From Maribellus comscasis (GTDB taxonomy: Bacteria > Bacteroidota > Bacteroidia > Bacteroidales > Prolixibacteraceae), in NCBI RefSeq assembly GCF_009762775.1, contig NZ_CP046401.1:4736001-4800000 (forward strand): a DNA stretch of 64,000 bases, read 5' to 3'. Of the stretch, positions 1 to 8,978 are shown in pieces. A program made the position numbers and the translations under genes. Numbering within the stretch: the stretch's first letter is position 1; the number at the start of each line of letters is the position of its first letter. The notes under the pieces were generated by a model. That model made no database searches, had not been told where the DNA came from, and saw nothing but the letters and a program-made list of their open reading frames with translations.

Positions 1-508
1 AGGTATAAAAATCTTTATAAAAAAGATCATCACCGCGACCCGTACCTACATATCCATTGTCTTCGATAGCAAAAGCAGTCGCACTGTATCTTGCTTCTCC
101 CGGGAAATCTTCAATTTGGTTCCAGCTTTGTGTTGAAGGGTCATATTCGTAAAAGTCTTTTAATGCATCATCTCCGTCAAAACCGGTACCTATGTATCCT
201 TTTCCATTGATGGCCATTCCAACAGCACCGTTTCTGGCCACACCGGGAAAATCGGAAAGTTGTGTCCAGTAATCGCCGTCCGGATCGTAAACCCAGAAGT
301 CTTTTAACTGGTCTTCTCCGTCAAAACCTGTTCCCATATAAAATTTGGAATCAATTACAAAACCAACGGCCTCACTTCGGGCGGTTCCATCCAATCCTGA
401 TTTTTCCGACCAGTTTCCCATCAATTCATCGTCGTCATCATTGCCGCACGAGCTTAGACCCAAAGAAAGTACAAAAAGAAGTAAAATAAATAAATAATTA
501 ATTTTCAT
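1..508 (-). CDS. Kelch-repeat lipoprotein, C-terminus outside window
   Basis: The reading frame starts at the ATG complementary to 506-508 and runs off the left edge, so only about 169 N-terminal residues are visible. It opens with a hydrophobic signal peptide ending in a lipobox-like LSSC followed by an acidic stretch (GNDDDDE), the usual form of a Bacteroidota surface-exposed lipoprotein. Three successive blocks of about 48 residues follow, each with a GTGFDG-type turn and a YDPxxxxW strand, which is the blade pattern of kelch beta-propellers. Kelch propellers usually bind proteins or glycans; no ligand can be named here. The frame on the opposite strand (262-489) is an antisense shadow. 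The call of lipoprotein plus kelch repeats is firm; the biological role is unknown. Confidence 0.85.
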   Translation of the reverse strand, partial: MKINYLFILLLFVLSLGLSSCGNDDDDELMGNWSEKSGLDGTARSEAVGFVIDSKFYMGTGFDGEDQLKDFWVYDPDGDYWTQLSDFPGVARNGAVGMAINGKGYIGTGFDGDDALKDFYEYDPSTQSWNQIEDFPGEARYSATAFAIEDNGYVGTGRGDDLFYKDFYT

Positions 509-563
509 GACTGTTTTGTTAATATTTCATATTATCTATCCTAAAATATCAGGAATCCAATCA

Positions 564-571
564 CAAACGTA
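564..571 (-). promoter_or_regulatory. Possible -7 element for the kelch lipoprotein gene
   Basis: On the minus strand this reads TACGTTTG, matching the Bacteroidota TAnnTTTG element, 56 nt upstream of the ATG. No good -33 element is seen at the expected distance, so this is a weak call. Confidence 0.25.
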
Positions 572-703
572 TGCCTCTGAATAGTCAGAAAAAAGGAATT
601 TAGACCATTGCTGAATATGTATAGATAAACTCCAGGAATTTGTCTCTAAAACCGATCTTTGCGGTTATTTTGGGGATTTTCAGGCGTTAATAAAGATTAA
701 AAC

Positions 704-720
704 ATCGACAAATAGTCGAT
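704..720. repeat. Perfect 6-bp inverted repeat (ATCGAC/GTCGAT)
   Basis: ATCGAC and GTCGAT are separated by AAATA, about 85 bp upstream of the DUF4270 gene and in the promoter-bearing gap shared with the divergent kelch gene. It could be an operator; no regulator is identified. The rest of the 509-805 gap is AT-rich and I see no gene in it. Confidence 0.3.
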
Positions 721-805
721 TTATCTATATAAAACTCGGGTTGGTATATATTTCTTTTTCAGGTTCCTTTTCTTGCCTTCTTTTGGACTCAAATTAGAAT
801 CTTAT

Positions 806-2122
806 ATGAATAGAAATATATTTCCTCTTTTAATAATATTATACTTATTTATATCGTGTACCGACGAAAACGATTTGGATTTGGTTAGTATTGGTGATAA
901 TTTTATCTCTTCTCAAACACATGTTGTTATCGTTGATAGTTTTTCGCTTAAGTTATCTACATTTATAATTGACTCTATTCCTGCTAATTCGCCAGATAAT
1001 CTGTTGGTTGGGAGATATAGTGACGCCCTGTTTGGCGAAGTGAGTTCAACTTCCTATTTCCAGGTTAATGCTCCGACTTACGCAGGAATTGACGATGATG
1101 CTATTTTTGACTCGCTTACCCTGGTTTTGGATTACGACGGTTTGTCATATGGAGATACAACAAAAGAAAGAACCATTTTTGTTCATGAAGTTTTGGAAGA
1201 AATTGAAGAAACCGATGATTCTTATATTTATAATACCTCAAAGTTTAAATTCAATGATGTACCGCTTGGCTCAATAAAATTTACTCCTGAACCCAACAAG
1301 GATGATTCTTTGGAAATCAGGCTTGACGATAACTGGGGAATGACCCTGATGCAAATGATGAAAGATAATGCAGATGAGATTTCTACAGCCGACGACTTTC
1401 TGGATTATTTTAAAGGAGTTGCCCTGGTTCCGGGAGATGAAGACGCATCGCTTTTGAGTTTTAAATCTACCGATTCGTTGATAAATATCGTACTATATAC
1501 ACATCTAAAAGGCCAAACACGCACTGAAACAAGTTATCGCTTGCCAATGTATTCTGCCGAGACTTGCTTTAATAACGTTGTGGCCGACAGGACAGAAACA
1601 TTTATTGGAAACCTGACAACCCAGAAAGAGAATATTTCTTCTGCTCAAACCGATAACAAATCGTACATACAGGCCGGAACAGGAATTGTTACCCGACTCG
1701 ATTTTACAGGCCTCGAAAAAATAATGGAGCTCGACACACGCAATGTATTGTACAAAGCCGAACTGATTCTCCGGCCGGCCCCCGACAGTGATGAACAAAT
1801 TGATTTTCCGGAAGAGCTGATGCTGTATACAACCGATGAATACAACCGCTTGACAGCTGAAGTGCAGAATGATAATGATGAAACATTACTTGCCGATTTT
1901 TATTTTGACGATATGTACCGCGAAGATATTCATTATACATTCGATATCACAGATTTTATTATGGATGAACTGAGTGATTCGTATTTTAATCCTGAAAACG
2001 GATTAATAATAACATTTCCCAGTGAAACATTTCAGAGCACCGGCCAGCGCCTGGTAATTGATGCAAGAAGTGGTGACAATTACCGGCCAACCTTAAAGTT
2101 GTATTTCCTGATGTATGAATAG
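806..2122 (+). CDS. DUF4270 family lipoprotein
   Basis: The start is placed at the second ATG (806), because the 11 codons before it carry no signal while from 806 the protein opens with MNRNIFPLLIILYLFISC, a lipoprotein signal peptide with Cys at the expected position. The mature protein (438 residues before processing) is acidic, has a repeated beta-rich region, and its C-terminal half has the RLVIDARSGDNYRPTLKLYF ending typical of DUF4270 proteins. The family is widespread in Bacteroidota, is predicted to sit in the outer membrane or on the surface, and has no established function. The outer-membrane barrel gene follows after 42 nt on the same strand, so the two are probably co-transcribed and may act together at the cell surface. 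Confidence 0.85.
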   Translation: MNRNIFPLLIILYLFISCTDENDLDLVSIGDNFISSQTHVVIVDSFSLKLSTFIIDSIPANSPDNLLVGRYSDALFGEVSSTSYFQVNAPTYAGIDDDAIFDSLTLVLDYDGLSYGDTTKERTIFVHEVLEEIEETDDSYIYNTSKFKFNDVPLGSIKFTPEPNKDDSLEIRLDDNWGMTLMQMMKDNADEISTADDFLDYFKGVALVPGDEDASLLSFKSTDSLINIVLYTHLKGQTRTETSYRLPMYSAETCFNNVVADRTETFIGNLTTQKENISSAQTDNKSYIQAGTGIVTRLDFTGLEKIMELDTRNVLYKAELILRPAPDSDEQIDFPEELMLYTTDEYNRLTAEVQNDNDETLLADFYFDDMYREDIHYTFDITDFIMDELSDSYFNPENGLIITFPSETFQSTGQRLVIDARSGDNYRPTLKLYFLMYE

Positions 2123-2164
2123 AAATTGAGCGTATTTAAAGCCGGAAACAGATAAACAAAGAAC

Positions 2165-3397
2165 ATGAAACACCTATTATTTACAATATTACTTTTTATA
2201 TCGATTTATGTAGGAGGCCAGACCACTGTCTCTCCGTATTCCATTTTTGGCCCTGGCGAATTACAAAACAAAGGTTTTAGTCGGTCGAGTTCTATGGGAG
2301 GTTCAGGAATTGCACTTAAATCGGGCAACAACCTTAACAATATTAATCCGGCTTCTTATACCGGAATAGACAGTCTACGGTTGATTTTTGAATTTGGGGT
2401 TAAAGGTAAATATTACGATTTAAGTTCCTCCGGAGAATCAAATACCGGATATACCGGAAACTTTAATTATATGGCACTTGGGTGGCGTTATACAAACTGG
2501 TTTGCGGGCTCCATCGGTGTTGTTCCCTTTAGCAGCGTTGGATACTCTGTTTCAAAAACAAATTATGTTGAAGGAAAGAATGAACAGTTTATTTCGGAAT
2601 ATGTTGGCAGCGGGGGAATCAGCCAGGCGTATTTTGGGAATGCGATTAAAATCAATAAAAACCTGTCGATTGGAATAAATGCTTCATACCTTTTTGGTTC
2701 ATTAACACAAGAAGAAAACTTAATTGCAACAGGAGTGGTTCCATCCTATCAGATTGTCCGTCAGGATTTTTTGAAAAGCTTTTATTTTGATTATGGAATA
2801 CAGTATTCGTTTCCCGTGAGAAAATGGAACTACTCGTTGGGTGTAACATTCAGTAATCAACAAAATTTGAAATCGAGCCATTTCCTTAAAGTTTACGATG
2901 CAAGCTATAACCTGGTGGATTACGACGAATATGATAGCGATCATCTGAAAGTTCCAACCAAAATAGGAATAGGAATAGGTATTCAGAATTCTGACCGCCT
3001 GACTTTTCTGGCCGATTACAATTTTCAGAAATGGTCGGATGTAGAGTATCCGATTCAGTTAAATGAATTTAAAGATTCTCATCGTTTCTCGGTTGGGAGT
3101 GAGTTTCGTTTGTGGGAATATCGTATAACTAACAGAGGCTATAAAAACTGGATTTACAGATTAGGGCTCAACTATGAAACTTCGTACCTTAGTTTTGGGA
3201 GCAAAACGATTAGCAGTAAAGGTGTTTCATTTGGCGCAGGAGTACCTATTCCCGGAAGAATATCAAATGTAAACTGGGGTGTCGAAATCGGTTCAAACGG
3301 AACACTTTCCAATCAGTTGATAAAAGAGAATTATATATTGTTTCATCTTGGTTTTAGTTTGAATGAAATTGCCTTTTTAAAACGGAGGTATGATTAA
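2165..3397 (+). CDS. Outer-membrane beta-barrel protein, FadL-like
   Basis: A 410-residue protein with a clear signal peptide (first ~19 residues, ending GGQ), then an N-terminal plug-like segment containing SPYSIFGPGEL and a series of alternating amphipathic strands with aromatic girdles ending in SLNEIAFLKRRYD. This matches the FadL/aromatic-hydrocarbon type barrels annotated only as hypothetical outer-membrane proteins in Bacteroidota. Substrate is not predictable. It lies 42 nt after the DUF4270 gene and is followed immediately by an intrinsic terminator, so it is probably the last gene of a two-gene unit. Confidence 0.7.
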   Translation: MKHLLFTILLFISIYVGGQTTVSPYSIFGPGELQNKGFSRSSSMGGSGIALKSGNNLNNINPASYTGIDSLRLIFEFGVKGKYYDLSSSGESNTGYTGNFNYMALGWRYTNWFAGSIGVVPFSSVGYSVSKTNYVEGKNEQFISEYVGSGGISQAYFGNAIKINKNLSIGINASYLFGSLTQEENLIATGVVPSYQIVRQDFLKSFYFDYGIQYSFPVRKWNYSLGVTFSNQQNLKSSHFLKVYDASYNLVDYDEYDSDHLKVPTKIGIGIGIQNSDRLTFLADYNFQKWSDVEYPIQLNEFKDSHRFSVGSEFRLWEYRITNRGYKNWIYRLGLNYETSYLSFGSKTISSKGVSFGAGVPIPGRISNVNWGVEIGSNGTLSNQLIKENYILFHLGFSLNEIAFLKRRYD

Positions 3398-3417
3398 AAC
3401 CTGTTGAGGTTTTTTTC
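3396..3417 (+). terminator. Intrinsic terminator after outer-membrane barrel gene
   Basis: A 7-bp stem AAAACCT/AGGTTTT with a GTTG loop overlaps the TAA stop codon and runs into a T tract. It ends the DUF4270/barrel transcription unit. Confidence 0.7.
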
Positions 3418-3634
3418 TATATTGTTGAGAGAATTGCAACTGGTCAAACAGAAGATTCCGGAAATTCAATATCTATCGTAAAGCATTGTGGTTGTATATA
3501 GGCAAGCAGTGTTCGGTAAATACCAACGTCAACGGATTTTATTTTTTGCTTCTGTTTTTTGTATTGTTAGCCAGGTATTTACTTTTTAAGTAATTGTGAA
3601 CAACCCCTGCCAAAACAAATAGAATGATAGTATT

Positions 3635-6022
3635 TTATTCCATCCCGATAGGAGCACCTTGAGGTGGCATTTCGGTTTTTATCTCTTTGAATTTTTCAGG
3701 ATTTGTATTAAATAGCTCTATTTGATGAACAGCATACGCATAATGTGCTTTGGTTTCCGAAAGCGATACCGAATTATTTTTTTGGCTGGCCAACGTTTTA
3801 AGATCCTGAATTTTTTGCCATGCCAGTGCTTTTACTTCCGGTGTGGCATTAGGGTTTAAGGCCAGTTGCATCAGGTTTGTGAGGAGCGCATTATTAGCTA
3901 CTTTCTGCAGCTCACCATCTATCCCGTTTGTGAGGTAGGTTTCCCATGTAGCAGAAACCAGTTCGTCCAGTAATTTGGAAAAACCCGGCTGAGTGTTGTT
4001 CCTTGCATGATATTCGATTAAACGTTGTGCCCGTTGCGGGTTTAACAGTTCGCTAAAAACCATATTCGTTAATTTTCCGGCAGCGGCTAGAGGGTCAAAA
4101 GTTAATCCTGTGTTTGATTTTATATTTTCCGCAGAACTTCTGCCGTAGCCCATGGGCTTGGGAGGAATCATCCGGATTAATTTCTCCGGGATTTTCAGCT
4201 CGTTGGGCGAGATGGTTTGCAACAGAATCTGTAAGGCTCTCTCCTGGTCTTCCGGCGAAATCATTTCAGTTATCATTTGTCCGTCACCTTTTAAAGCGTA
4301 GCGGTAGTCTAATCCACCGATTATTTTTGCAGCTGCAGCAATTTGGTAACGATGGTAGTAATATACCGGAACAAGAACATCTTCAAGGGTGGCGTAAGGC
4401 GCTCCTTCCGGAATCGTGTTTTCGCCAAAGTTACTTAAAGCAATCCTTCGGATTACCATCATTCTTTCCAGTTCTTTGTATGGATTTTCGCCATTGTCCC
4501 ACTGACTGGTGTATGGCTGGATTCCTCCTCCGGAAGTCCGATCGGAGAGAAAAGTTGTACCATTTTTTATATAATCCTGAATGATTTTATCAAGGCCTTC
4601 TTTTTCTTTTTTATCATCTAAAAATTCGCGGTAGCCATAGTTAATGGCAATTTTATCCCAGTCTCCGATTTTATCATCGTAAGCTTCCGAAAGGTCTATT
4701 TTCCCATTTTTGATTTTTACCAGCGGCTGCGGATAATCCATAACCGAAGCACGGTTTTCGCTGCTTGAACTGTAGGCGTGGGCCAGGCCAATGGTGTGTC
4801 CGACCTCGTGTGCTGAAAGCTGACGAATACGCGCCAGCGCCATTTCTTTGGCTTTTTCAATCTCCTTTGTGTCTTTTCCAAAAGGTGAAGTCAATCCCTG
4901 CGCAATCATAAAATCCTGGCGTATCCTGAGCGAGCCCAAAGAAACATGTCCTTTTAATATTTCACCGGTTCTGGGATCGCTTATTGTTGAGCCATAGGAC
5001 CAGCCACGTGTTGAGCGGTGCACCCACTGAATGGTGTTGTAGCGTACATCCTGCATGTCGGCACCCTGGGGCATCTCTTTTACAATAAACGCATTTTTGA
5101 ATCCGGCTTCTTCAAAAGCTTCGTTCCACCAGCTTGCGCCTTCAATAAGCGCCGATTTAATAGGTTCCGGAGTTCCCCTGTCAACATAATATATAATCGG
5201 CTCAACCGGTTCGCTTATCCGGGCATTTGGGTTTTTCTTTTCCAGCCGGTGCCGTTCAATAAAACGTTTAACAATTGGCTGATCGAAAGGAGTTGCGTAA
5301 TCCTGGTATGTGGTCGAGAAATAACCAGCCCTTGGATCAAATGCCCTTGGTTTGTAATTGTCGTCCGGCAGTTCAATAAACGAATGGTGAATGTAAATAC
5401 TTATCACATCTGAGCTTGGCGTAACGGTGCGTACAAATTTTCCCGATGGTTCTCCGGTAAATGTAATCAGTGCTTCAAATTCACTGTTTTTTGGGAAACT
5501 TTTTAGCCCGTCCCGGTATATTGCCGAACGCGATTTTTCAATTTTATAATTCCCTTCTTTGTTCCGTTGCAAGGTTGCAGAAACATTAGCCGCGTCCTGA
5601 AGGAAAAACTCGGTAGCATCAACATAAAATTTGCTGCTTTCTTCTTTTTCAATTTTGAATCCCCAAAGTACTGATATAGCAAATGCATCGTCAACGGCTT
5701 TTATTTCATCGTCGTTTTTACTCGAAGCCCGGTAGTCGTAGTTGGATTGTACAAGTAATAATTTATTTCCTGCTTTTACAAATTTTACCACTTTCGTTCC
5801 GGTAAGTTTTCCCCTGTCAAGGCCTAAGTCGTTTGAACCCACCCCCGAAGCAAGAGATGTCACATACAAAAACTCTGCATCAAGCTTATCAACTTCAAGT
5901 GTTACTTTATTTTCTTTTTCAGAATATGAAAAGTTAAAAAAACCGGTGAATTTTTCGGCAAAACCAACAAAAGGCAAAAGAGTAATAAGAAATAAAACTA
6001 AAGCAGGTACAATTTTTTTCAT
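3635..6022 (-). CDS. Secreted zinc-dependent metalloprotease (DUF5117/DUF4953 type)
   Basis: A 795-residue protein with an N-terminal signal peptide (about 22 residues, ending VGFAEKF). The metzincin zinc motif HEVGHTIGLAH lies at residues 405-415 (His405, Glu406, His409, His415), and a SVMDYPQP Met-turn follows near residue 433, so a catalytic zinc peptidase is well supported. The regions before and after match the long zinc-dependent metalloprotease family of Bacteroidota annotated with DUF5117 and DUF4953. It is predicted to act in the periplasm or outside the cell; substrate unknown. The gene stands alone, with an inverted repeat 61 nt upstream of its ATG. There is no type IX sorting domain, since the protein ends in a Pro/Met-rich tail. 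Confidence 0.88.
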   Translation of the reverse strand: MKKIVPALVLFLITLLPFVGFAEKFTGFFNFSYSEKENKVTLEVDKLDAEFLYVTSLASGVGSNDLGLDRGKLTGTKVVKFVKAGNKLLLVQSNYDYRASSKNDDEIKAVDDAFAISVLWGFKIEKEESSKFYVDATEFFLQDAANVSATLQRNKEGNYKIEKSRSAIYRDGLKSFPKNSEFEALITFTGEPSGKFVRTVTPSSDVISIYIHHSFIELPDDNYKPRAFDPRAGYFSTTYQDYATPFDQPIVKRFIERHRLEKKNPNARISEPVEPIIYYVDRGTPEPIKSALIEGASWWNEAFEEAGFKNAFIVKEMPQGADMQDVRYNTIQWVHRSTRGWSYGSTISDPRTGEILKGHVSLGSLRIRQDFMIAQGLTSPFGKDTKEIEKAKEMALARIRQLSAHEVGHTIGLAHAYSSSSENRASVMDYPQPLVKIKNGKIDLSEAYDDKIGDWDKIAINYGYREFLDDKKEKEGLDKIIQDYIKNGTTFLSDRTSGGGIQPYTSQWDNGENPYKELERMMVIRRIALSNFGENTIPEGAPYATLEDVLVPVYYYHRYQIAAAAKIIGGLDYRYALKGDGQMITEMISPEDQERALQILLQTISPNELKIPEKLIRMIPPKPMGYGRSSAENIKSNTGLTFDPLAAAGKLTNMVFSELLNPQRAQRLIEYHARNNTQPGFSKLLDELVSATWETYLTNGIDGELQKVANNALLTNLMQLALNPNATPEVKALAWQKIQDLKTLASQKNNSVSLSETKAHYAYAVHQIELFNTNPEKFKEIKTEMPPQGAPIGME

Positions 6023-6082
6023 GAGAACAGATGTTTGTATTTGTTATAAATATCGAAAAATTTCATTTTTAATTCCGATTTT

Positions 6083-6101
6083 TTGAGTAAGTGCTACTCA
6101 A
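6083..6101. promoter_or_regulatory. Perfect 7-bp inverted repeat, candidate operator
   Basis: TTGAGTA and TACTCAA are separated by AGTGC, 61 nt upstream of the metalloprotease start codon. Size and symmetry fit a dimeric regulator site, and it has no T tract, so it is not a terminator. The regulator is unknown. Confidence 0.35.
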
Positions 6102-6450
6102 GCTAATGAAACATTAACAAATAATCATTTCAATTTGATTAAATTTCCCGGGTGTTCTTTAAAAAGTTTTTAATATCTGGTTCAATTTTGAGTTAAACGT
6201 GAAATCTGTGTGGTGGTTTACCATATTTTTTTCAAAAGACTGACATCAAAATGATTTGTTAATTTATTTTCAATCTATTGTGTAACAGGTCACCAAATCT
6301 TTAGCATTTCATTTTAAAATTTATCTTTGTCTGCTGGAAATTTTTTTTTATTAAAAACGACCATAAATCAAACTGAGTTTAACGATTCAATTTAAAGTAT
6401 ATTTATTATAAATCTAAACCGTAACAGCAGTTACATAAAATTATCAACTT
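6102..6450. other. Intergenic promoter region of hppA
   Basis: An AT-rich gap between the divergent metalloprotease and hppA genes. Apart from the inverted repeat just outside it and the candidate hppA promoter inside it, I see no gene or structured element. The probable hppA leader is about 115 nt long. Confidence 0.5.
6301..6329 (+). promoter_or_regulatory. Candidate hppA promoter
   Basis: TATCTTTG (6322-6329) matches the Bacteroidota -7 consensus TAnnTTTG exactly. A TTAG at 6301-6304 sits 17 bp upstream as a partial -33 element. It lies about 120 bp before the hppA start. Confidence 0.4.
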
Positions 6451-8745
6451 ATGAGTAATATTTTCTTATTAGTACCCGTTGCCTCAATTTTGGCGCTGGT
6501 ATTTGCCTGGATTTTCTTCAAATCGTTGATGAAAAATTCAGAAGGTACTGATCGGATGAAAGAGATTGCACAATATGTTCGCGAAGGTGCAATGGCTTAT
6601 CTGAAGAGACAGTATAAAGTTGTAATAATTGTTTTTGTCGTTCTGTTTATCCTGCTAACAATAATGGCGTATTTTGGTGTTCAAAATCCATTTGTACCCA
6701 TCGCCTTTTTAACCGGAGGTTTCTTTTCCGGACTTTGCGGATTTTTGGGAATGAAAACAGCCACTTTTGCTTCGGCGAGAACAGCCCACGGTGCTTCACA
6801 ATCGCTGAATAAAGGTTTGCAGGTAGCATTCCGTAGTGGAGCCGTAATGGGATTAGTTGTTGTAGGATTTGCCCTTCTTGATATTGCCGCATGGTATTTA
6901 CTGTTGAGTAAAGTGATTTTTACTCCTGAACATATGGCTAACGGTTTGCATTTTCTTGGTCTCCAGTTTGTTCATGAGGGGACAACCGAAACACAAAAGC
7001 TGGTTGAAATTACAACTACGATGTTAACCTTTGGTATGGGGGCATCTACACAGGCATTGTTTGCACGTGTTGGCGGTGGTATTTATACTAAAGCGGCTGA
7101 CGTTGGTGCCGACCTGGTTGGAAAAGTTGAAGCTGGTATCCCTGAAGATGACCCGCGCAACCCTGCAACCATTGCAGATAATGTTGGAGATAATGTTGGA
7201 GATGTTGCCGGTATGGGAGCCGACCTTTATGAAAGTTATGCCGGCTCGATCCTTGCAACTGCTGCATTAGGTGCTGCGCTTCCGGCGGTTGCTCTGGCAG
7301 GTACAGGAATTGATCCTATTAAAGCCGTAACAGCGCCAATGATTGTTGCTGCCATTGGTATTGTTTTGTCCATTATTGGTATTTTTATGGTTCGTACAAA
7401 AGAATCAGCAACACAAAAAACATTATTAAGAGCTTTGTTTATCGGAACTTTCGGTAGTTCTGTTCTTATACTTCTTGCCCTGGTTGGTTTGGCATTTATG
7501 GGATGGATTACCTGGGGCGTTTTCTGGGCTGTTGTTATTGGTTTGGCAGCCGGTGTAATTATTGGTCAGGCAACCGAATATTATACTTCCGATGAATATA
7601 AACCTACAAAAGGTATAGCACACCAGGCGCAACAAGGCCCTGCTACAACCATTATCGATGGTATTGCTGTTGGAATGAATTCTACATGGATACCAGTTGT
7701 AACTATTGTTCTGGGTATTATGGGAGCTTTCTGGGCTGCCGGTGGTGCTCAGCATTTTGCAATGGGAGTATACGGAATTGGGTTCGCTGCTGTAGGTATG
7801 CTTTCAACGTTAGGTATTACGCTGGCAACCGATGCTTTTGGACCGATTGCCGACAATGCTGGTGGAAATGCTGAAATGTCGGAATTACCTCCTGAAGTTC
7901 GTGAGAGAACGGATGCATTGGATATGTTAGGAAATACTACTGCTGCAACGGGTAAAGGTTTTGCAATCGGTTCTGCAGCACTTACTGCAATGGCGCTTAT
8001 TTCGGCTTACATGGAAGAAGTAAGATTGTGGTTTGGTAAAATAGCCAAAGGTGGTGAAGGATTTGTTGCTAAAGGTCAGTATGTTTTTTATAATGATGTT
8101 GCTCCTGCAGTAGAAGAAGGTATAAAAGCTGTAAAAATTTCAGCTGCTTCTGTAAAAGATTTTTCAGCTGCTTACGATATTACATTGTTTAATCCGTTGT
8201 TCCTCGGTGGATTGTTCCTTGGTTCAATGATGGCATTCCTGTTTAGTGCAATGACTATGAAAGCTGTTGGACGTGCGGCCGGTGCGATGGTTGATGAAGT
8301 TCGTCGTCAGTTCCGCGAAATTAAAGGTATTTTGGAAGGTAAAGCCACACCTGAATATGCCAAATGTGTTGAAATTTCAACTAAAGGAGCTCAGAGAGAG
8401 ATGTTGGTTCCTTCACTTGTCGCTATCATTGTTCCCGTAATTGTTGGTGCATCAATGGGAGTTGCCGGGGTAATTGGTCTTTTAGCCGGAGGTTTAACTG
8501 CTGGTTTTACGCTGGCTGTATTTATGAATAACGCTGGAGGTGCATGGGATAACGCTAAAAAATTCATTGAAAAAGGAAATTACGGCGGAAAGGGAAGCGA
8601 AGCTCATAAAGCAGGTGTTGTAGGTGATACCGTAGGTGATCCTTTCAAAGATACTTCTGGTCCTTCATTGAACATCCTTATTAAACTTATGACAATGGTT
8701 TCAGTTGTAATGGCTGGGTTAACCGTAACATTAAGTTTGCTGTAA
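6451..8745 (+). CDS. hppA: K+-dependent membrane pyrophosphatase (Na+ and/or H+ pumping)
   Basis: This 764-residue polytopic membrane protein couples hydrolysis of pyrophosphate to export of Na+ or H+. It carries the family signature DVGADLVGKVE, the acidic EDDPRNPATIADNVGDNVGD block and the C-terminal VVGDTVGDPFKDTSGP block that bind Mg-PPi, plus about 16 hydrophobic segments. At the K+ determinant the sequence is GNTTAATGKG, with Ala498 and Gly501 in place of the Lys and Thr of K+-independent enzymes, so it belongs to the K+-dependent class. Whether Na+, H+ or both are pumped cannot be read with certainty. There is a family-variable insertion near residues 530-570. The gene is monocistronic, with its own promoter-like element and a terminator. 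Confidence 0.96.
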   Translation: MSNIFLLVPVASILALVFAWIFFKSLMKNSEGTDRMKEIAQYVREGAMAYLKRQYKVVIIVFVVLFILLTIMAYFGVQNPFVPIAFLTGGFFSGLCGFLGMKTATFASARTAHGASQSLNKGLQVAFRSGAVMGLVVVGFALLDIAAWYLLLSKVIFTPEHMANGLHFLGLQFVHEGTTETQKLVEITTTMLTFGMGASTQALFARVGGGIYTKAADVGADLVGKVEAGIPEDDPRNPATIADNVGDNVGDVAGMGADLYESYAGSILATAALGAALPAVALAGTGIDPIKAVTAPMIVAAIGIVLSIIGIFMVRTKESATQKTLLRALFIGTFGSSVLILLALVGLAFMGWITWGVFWAVVIGLAAGVIIGQATEYYTSDEYKPTKGIAHQAQQGPATTIIDGIAVGMNSTWIPVVTIVLGIMGAFWAAGGAQHFAMGVYGIGFAAVGMLSTLGITLATDAFGPIADNAGGNAEMSELPPEVRERTDALDMLGNTTAATGKGFAIGSAALTAMALISAYMEEVRLWFGKIAKGGEGFVAKGQYVFYNDVAPAVEEGIKAVKISAASVKDFSAAYDITLFNPLFLGGLFLGSMMAFLFSAMTMKAVGRAAGAMVDEVRRQFREIKGILEGKATPEYAKCVEISTKGAQREMLVPSLVAIIVPVIVGASMGVAGVIGLLAGGLTAGFTLAVFMNNAGGAWDNAKKFIEKGNYGGKGSEAHKAGVVGDTVGDPFKDTSGPSLNILIKLMTMVSVVMAGLTVTLSLL

Positions 8746-8776
8746 GTTATTGATTGTAATGAAATTAATATAATTG

Positions 8777-8808
8777 AACCACTTGTATCGTTACAGGTGG
8801 TTTTTTTG
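8777..8808 (+). terminator. Intrinsic terminator of hppA
   Basis: An 11-bp stem AACCACTTGTA/TACAGGTGGTT with one G-U pair and a 4-nt loop is followed by a run of T. It lies 30 bp after the hppA stop codon. Confidence 0.8.
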
Positions 8809-8830
8809 TGCTTTTTAATCAAATAGTTCT

Positions 8831-8849
8831 CCGGGGCTCTGCCTCGGGG
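8831..8849. repeat. GC-rich short palindrome, REP-like
   Basis: CCGGGGCTCTGCCTCGGGG forms a CGGGGC/GCCTCG hairpin and stands out as strongly GC-rich in an AT-rich gap. It has no T tract. It resembles short extragenic palindromes scattered in some Bacteroidota genomes, but I found no second copy in this window. Confidence 0.35.
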
Positions 8850-8978
8850 ATAGTCAACTTTAAGGATTTTCTTTATTTTTAAAAATATTAGGATAAATTT
8901 AGAATTATTCTTGAACAAAATATTTCTAAATTTAGTTACTTATTGTGAACAGGAATAAAACATTAAAAATCAAATATT

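Noticed and set aside
262..489. 75-aa frame on the plus strand
   Set aside because: It is antisense to a clear kelch lipoprotein frame with a signal peptide, and its translation shows no domain.
4114..4584. 156-aa frame on the plus strand
   Set aside because: Antisense to the metalloprotease; Trp/Phe/Ser-rich shadow translation without domain marks.
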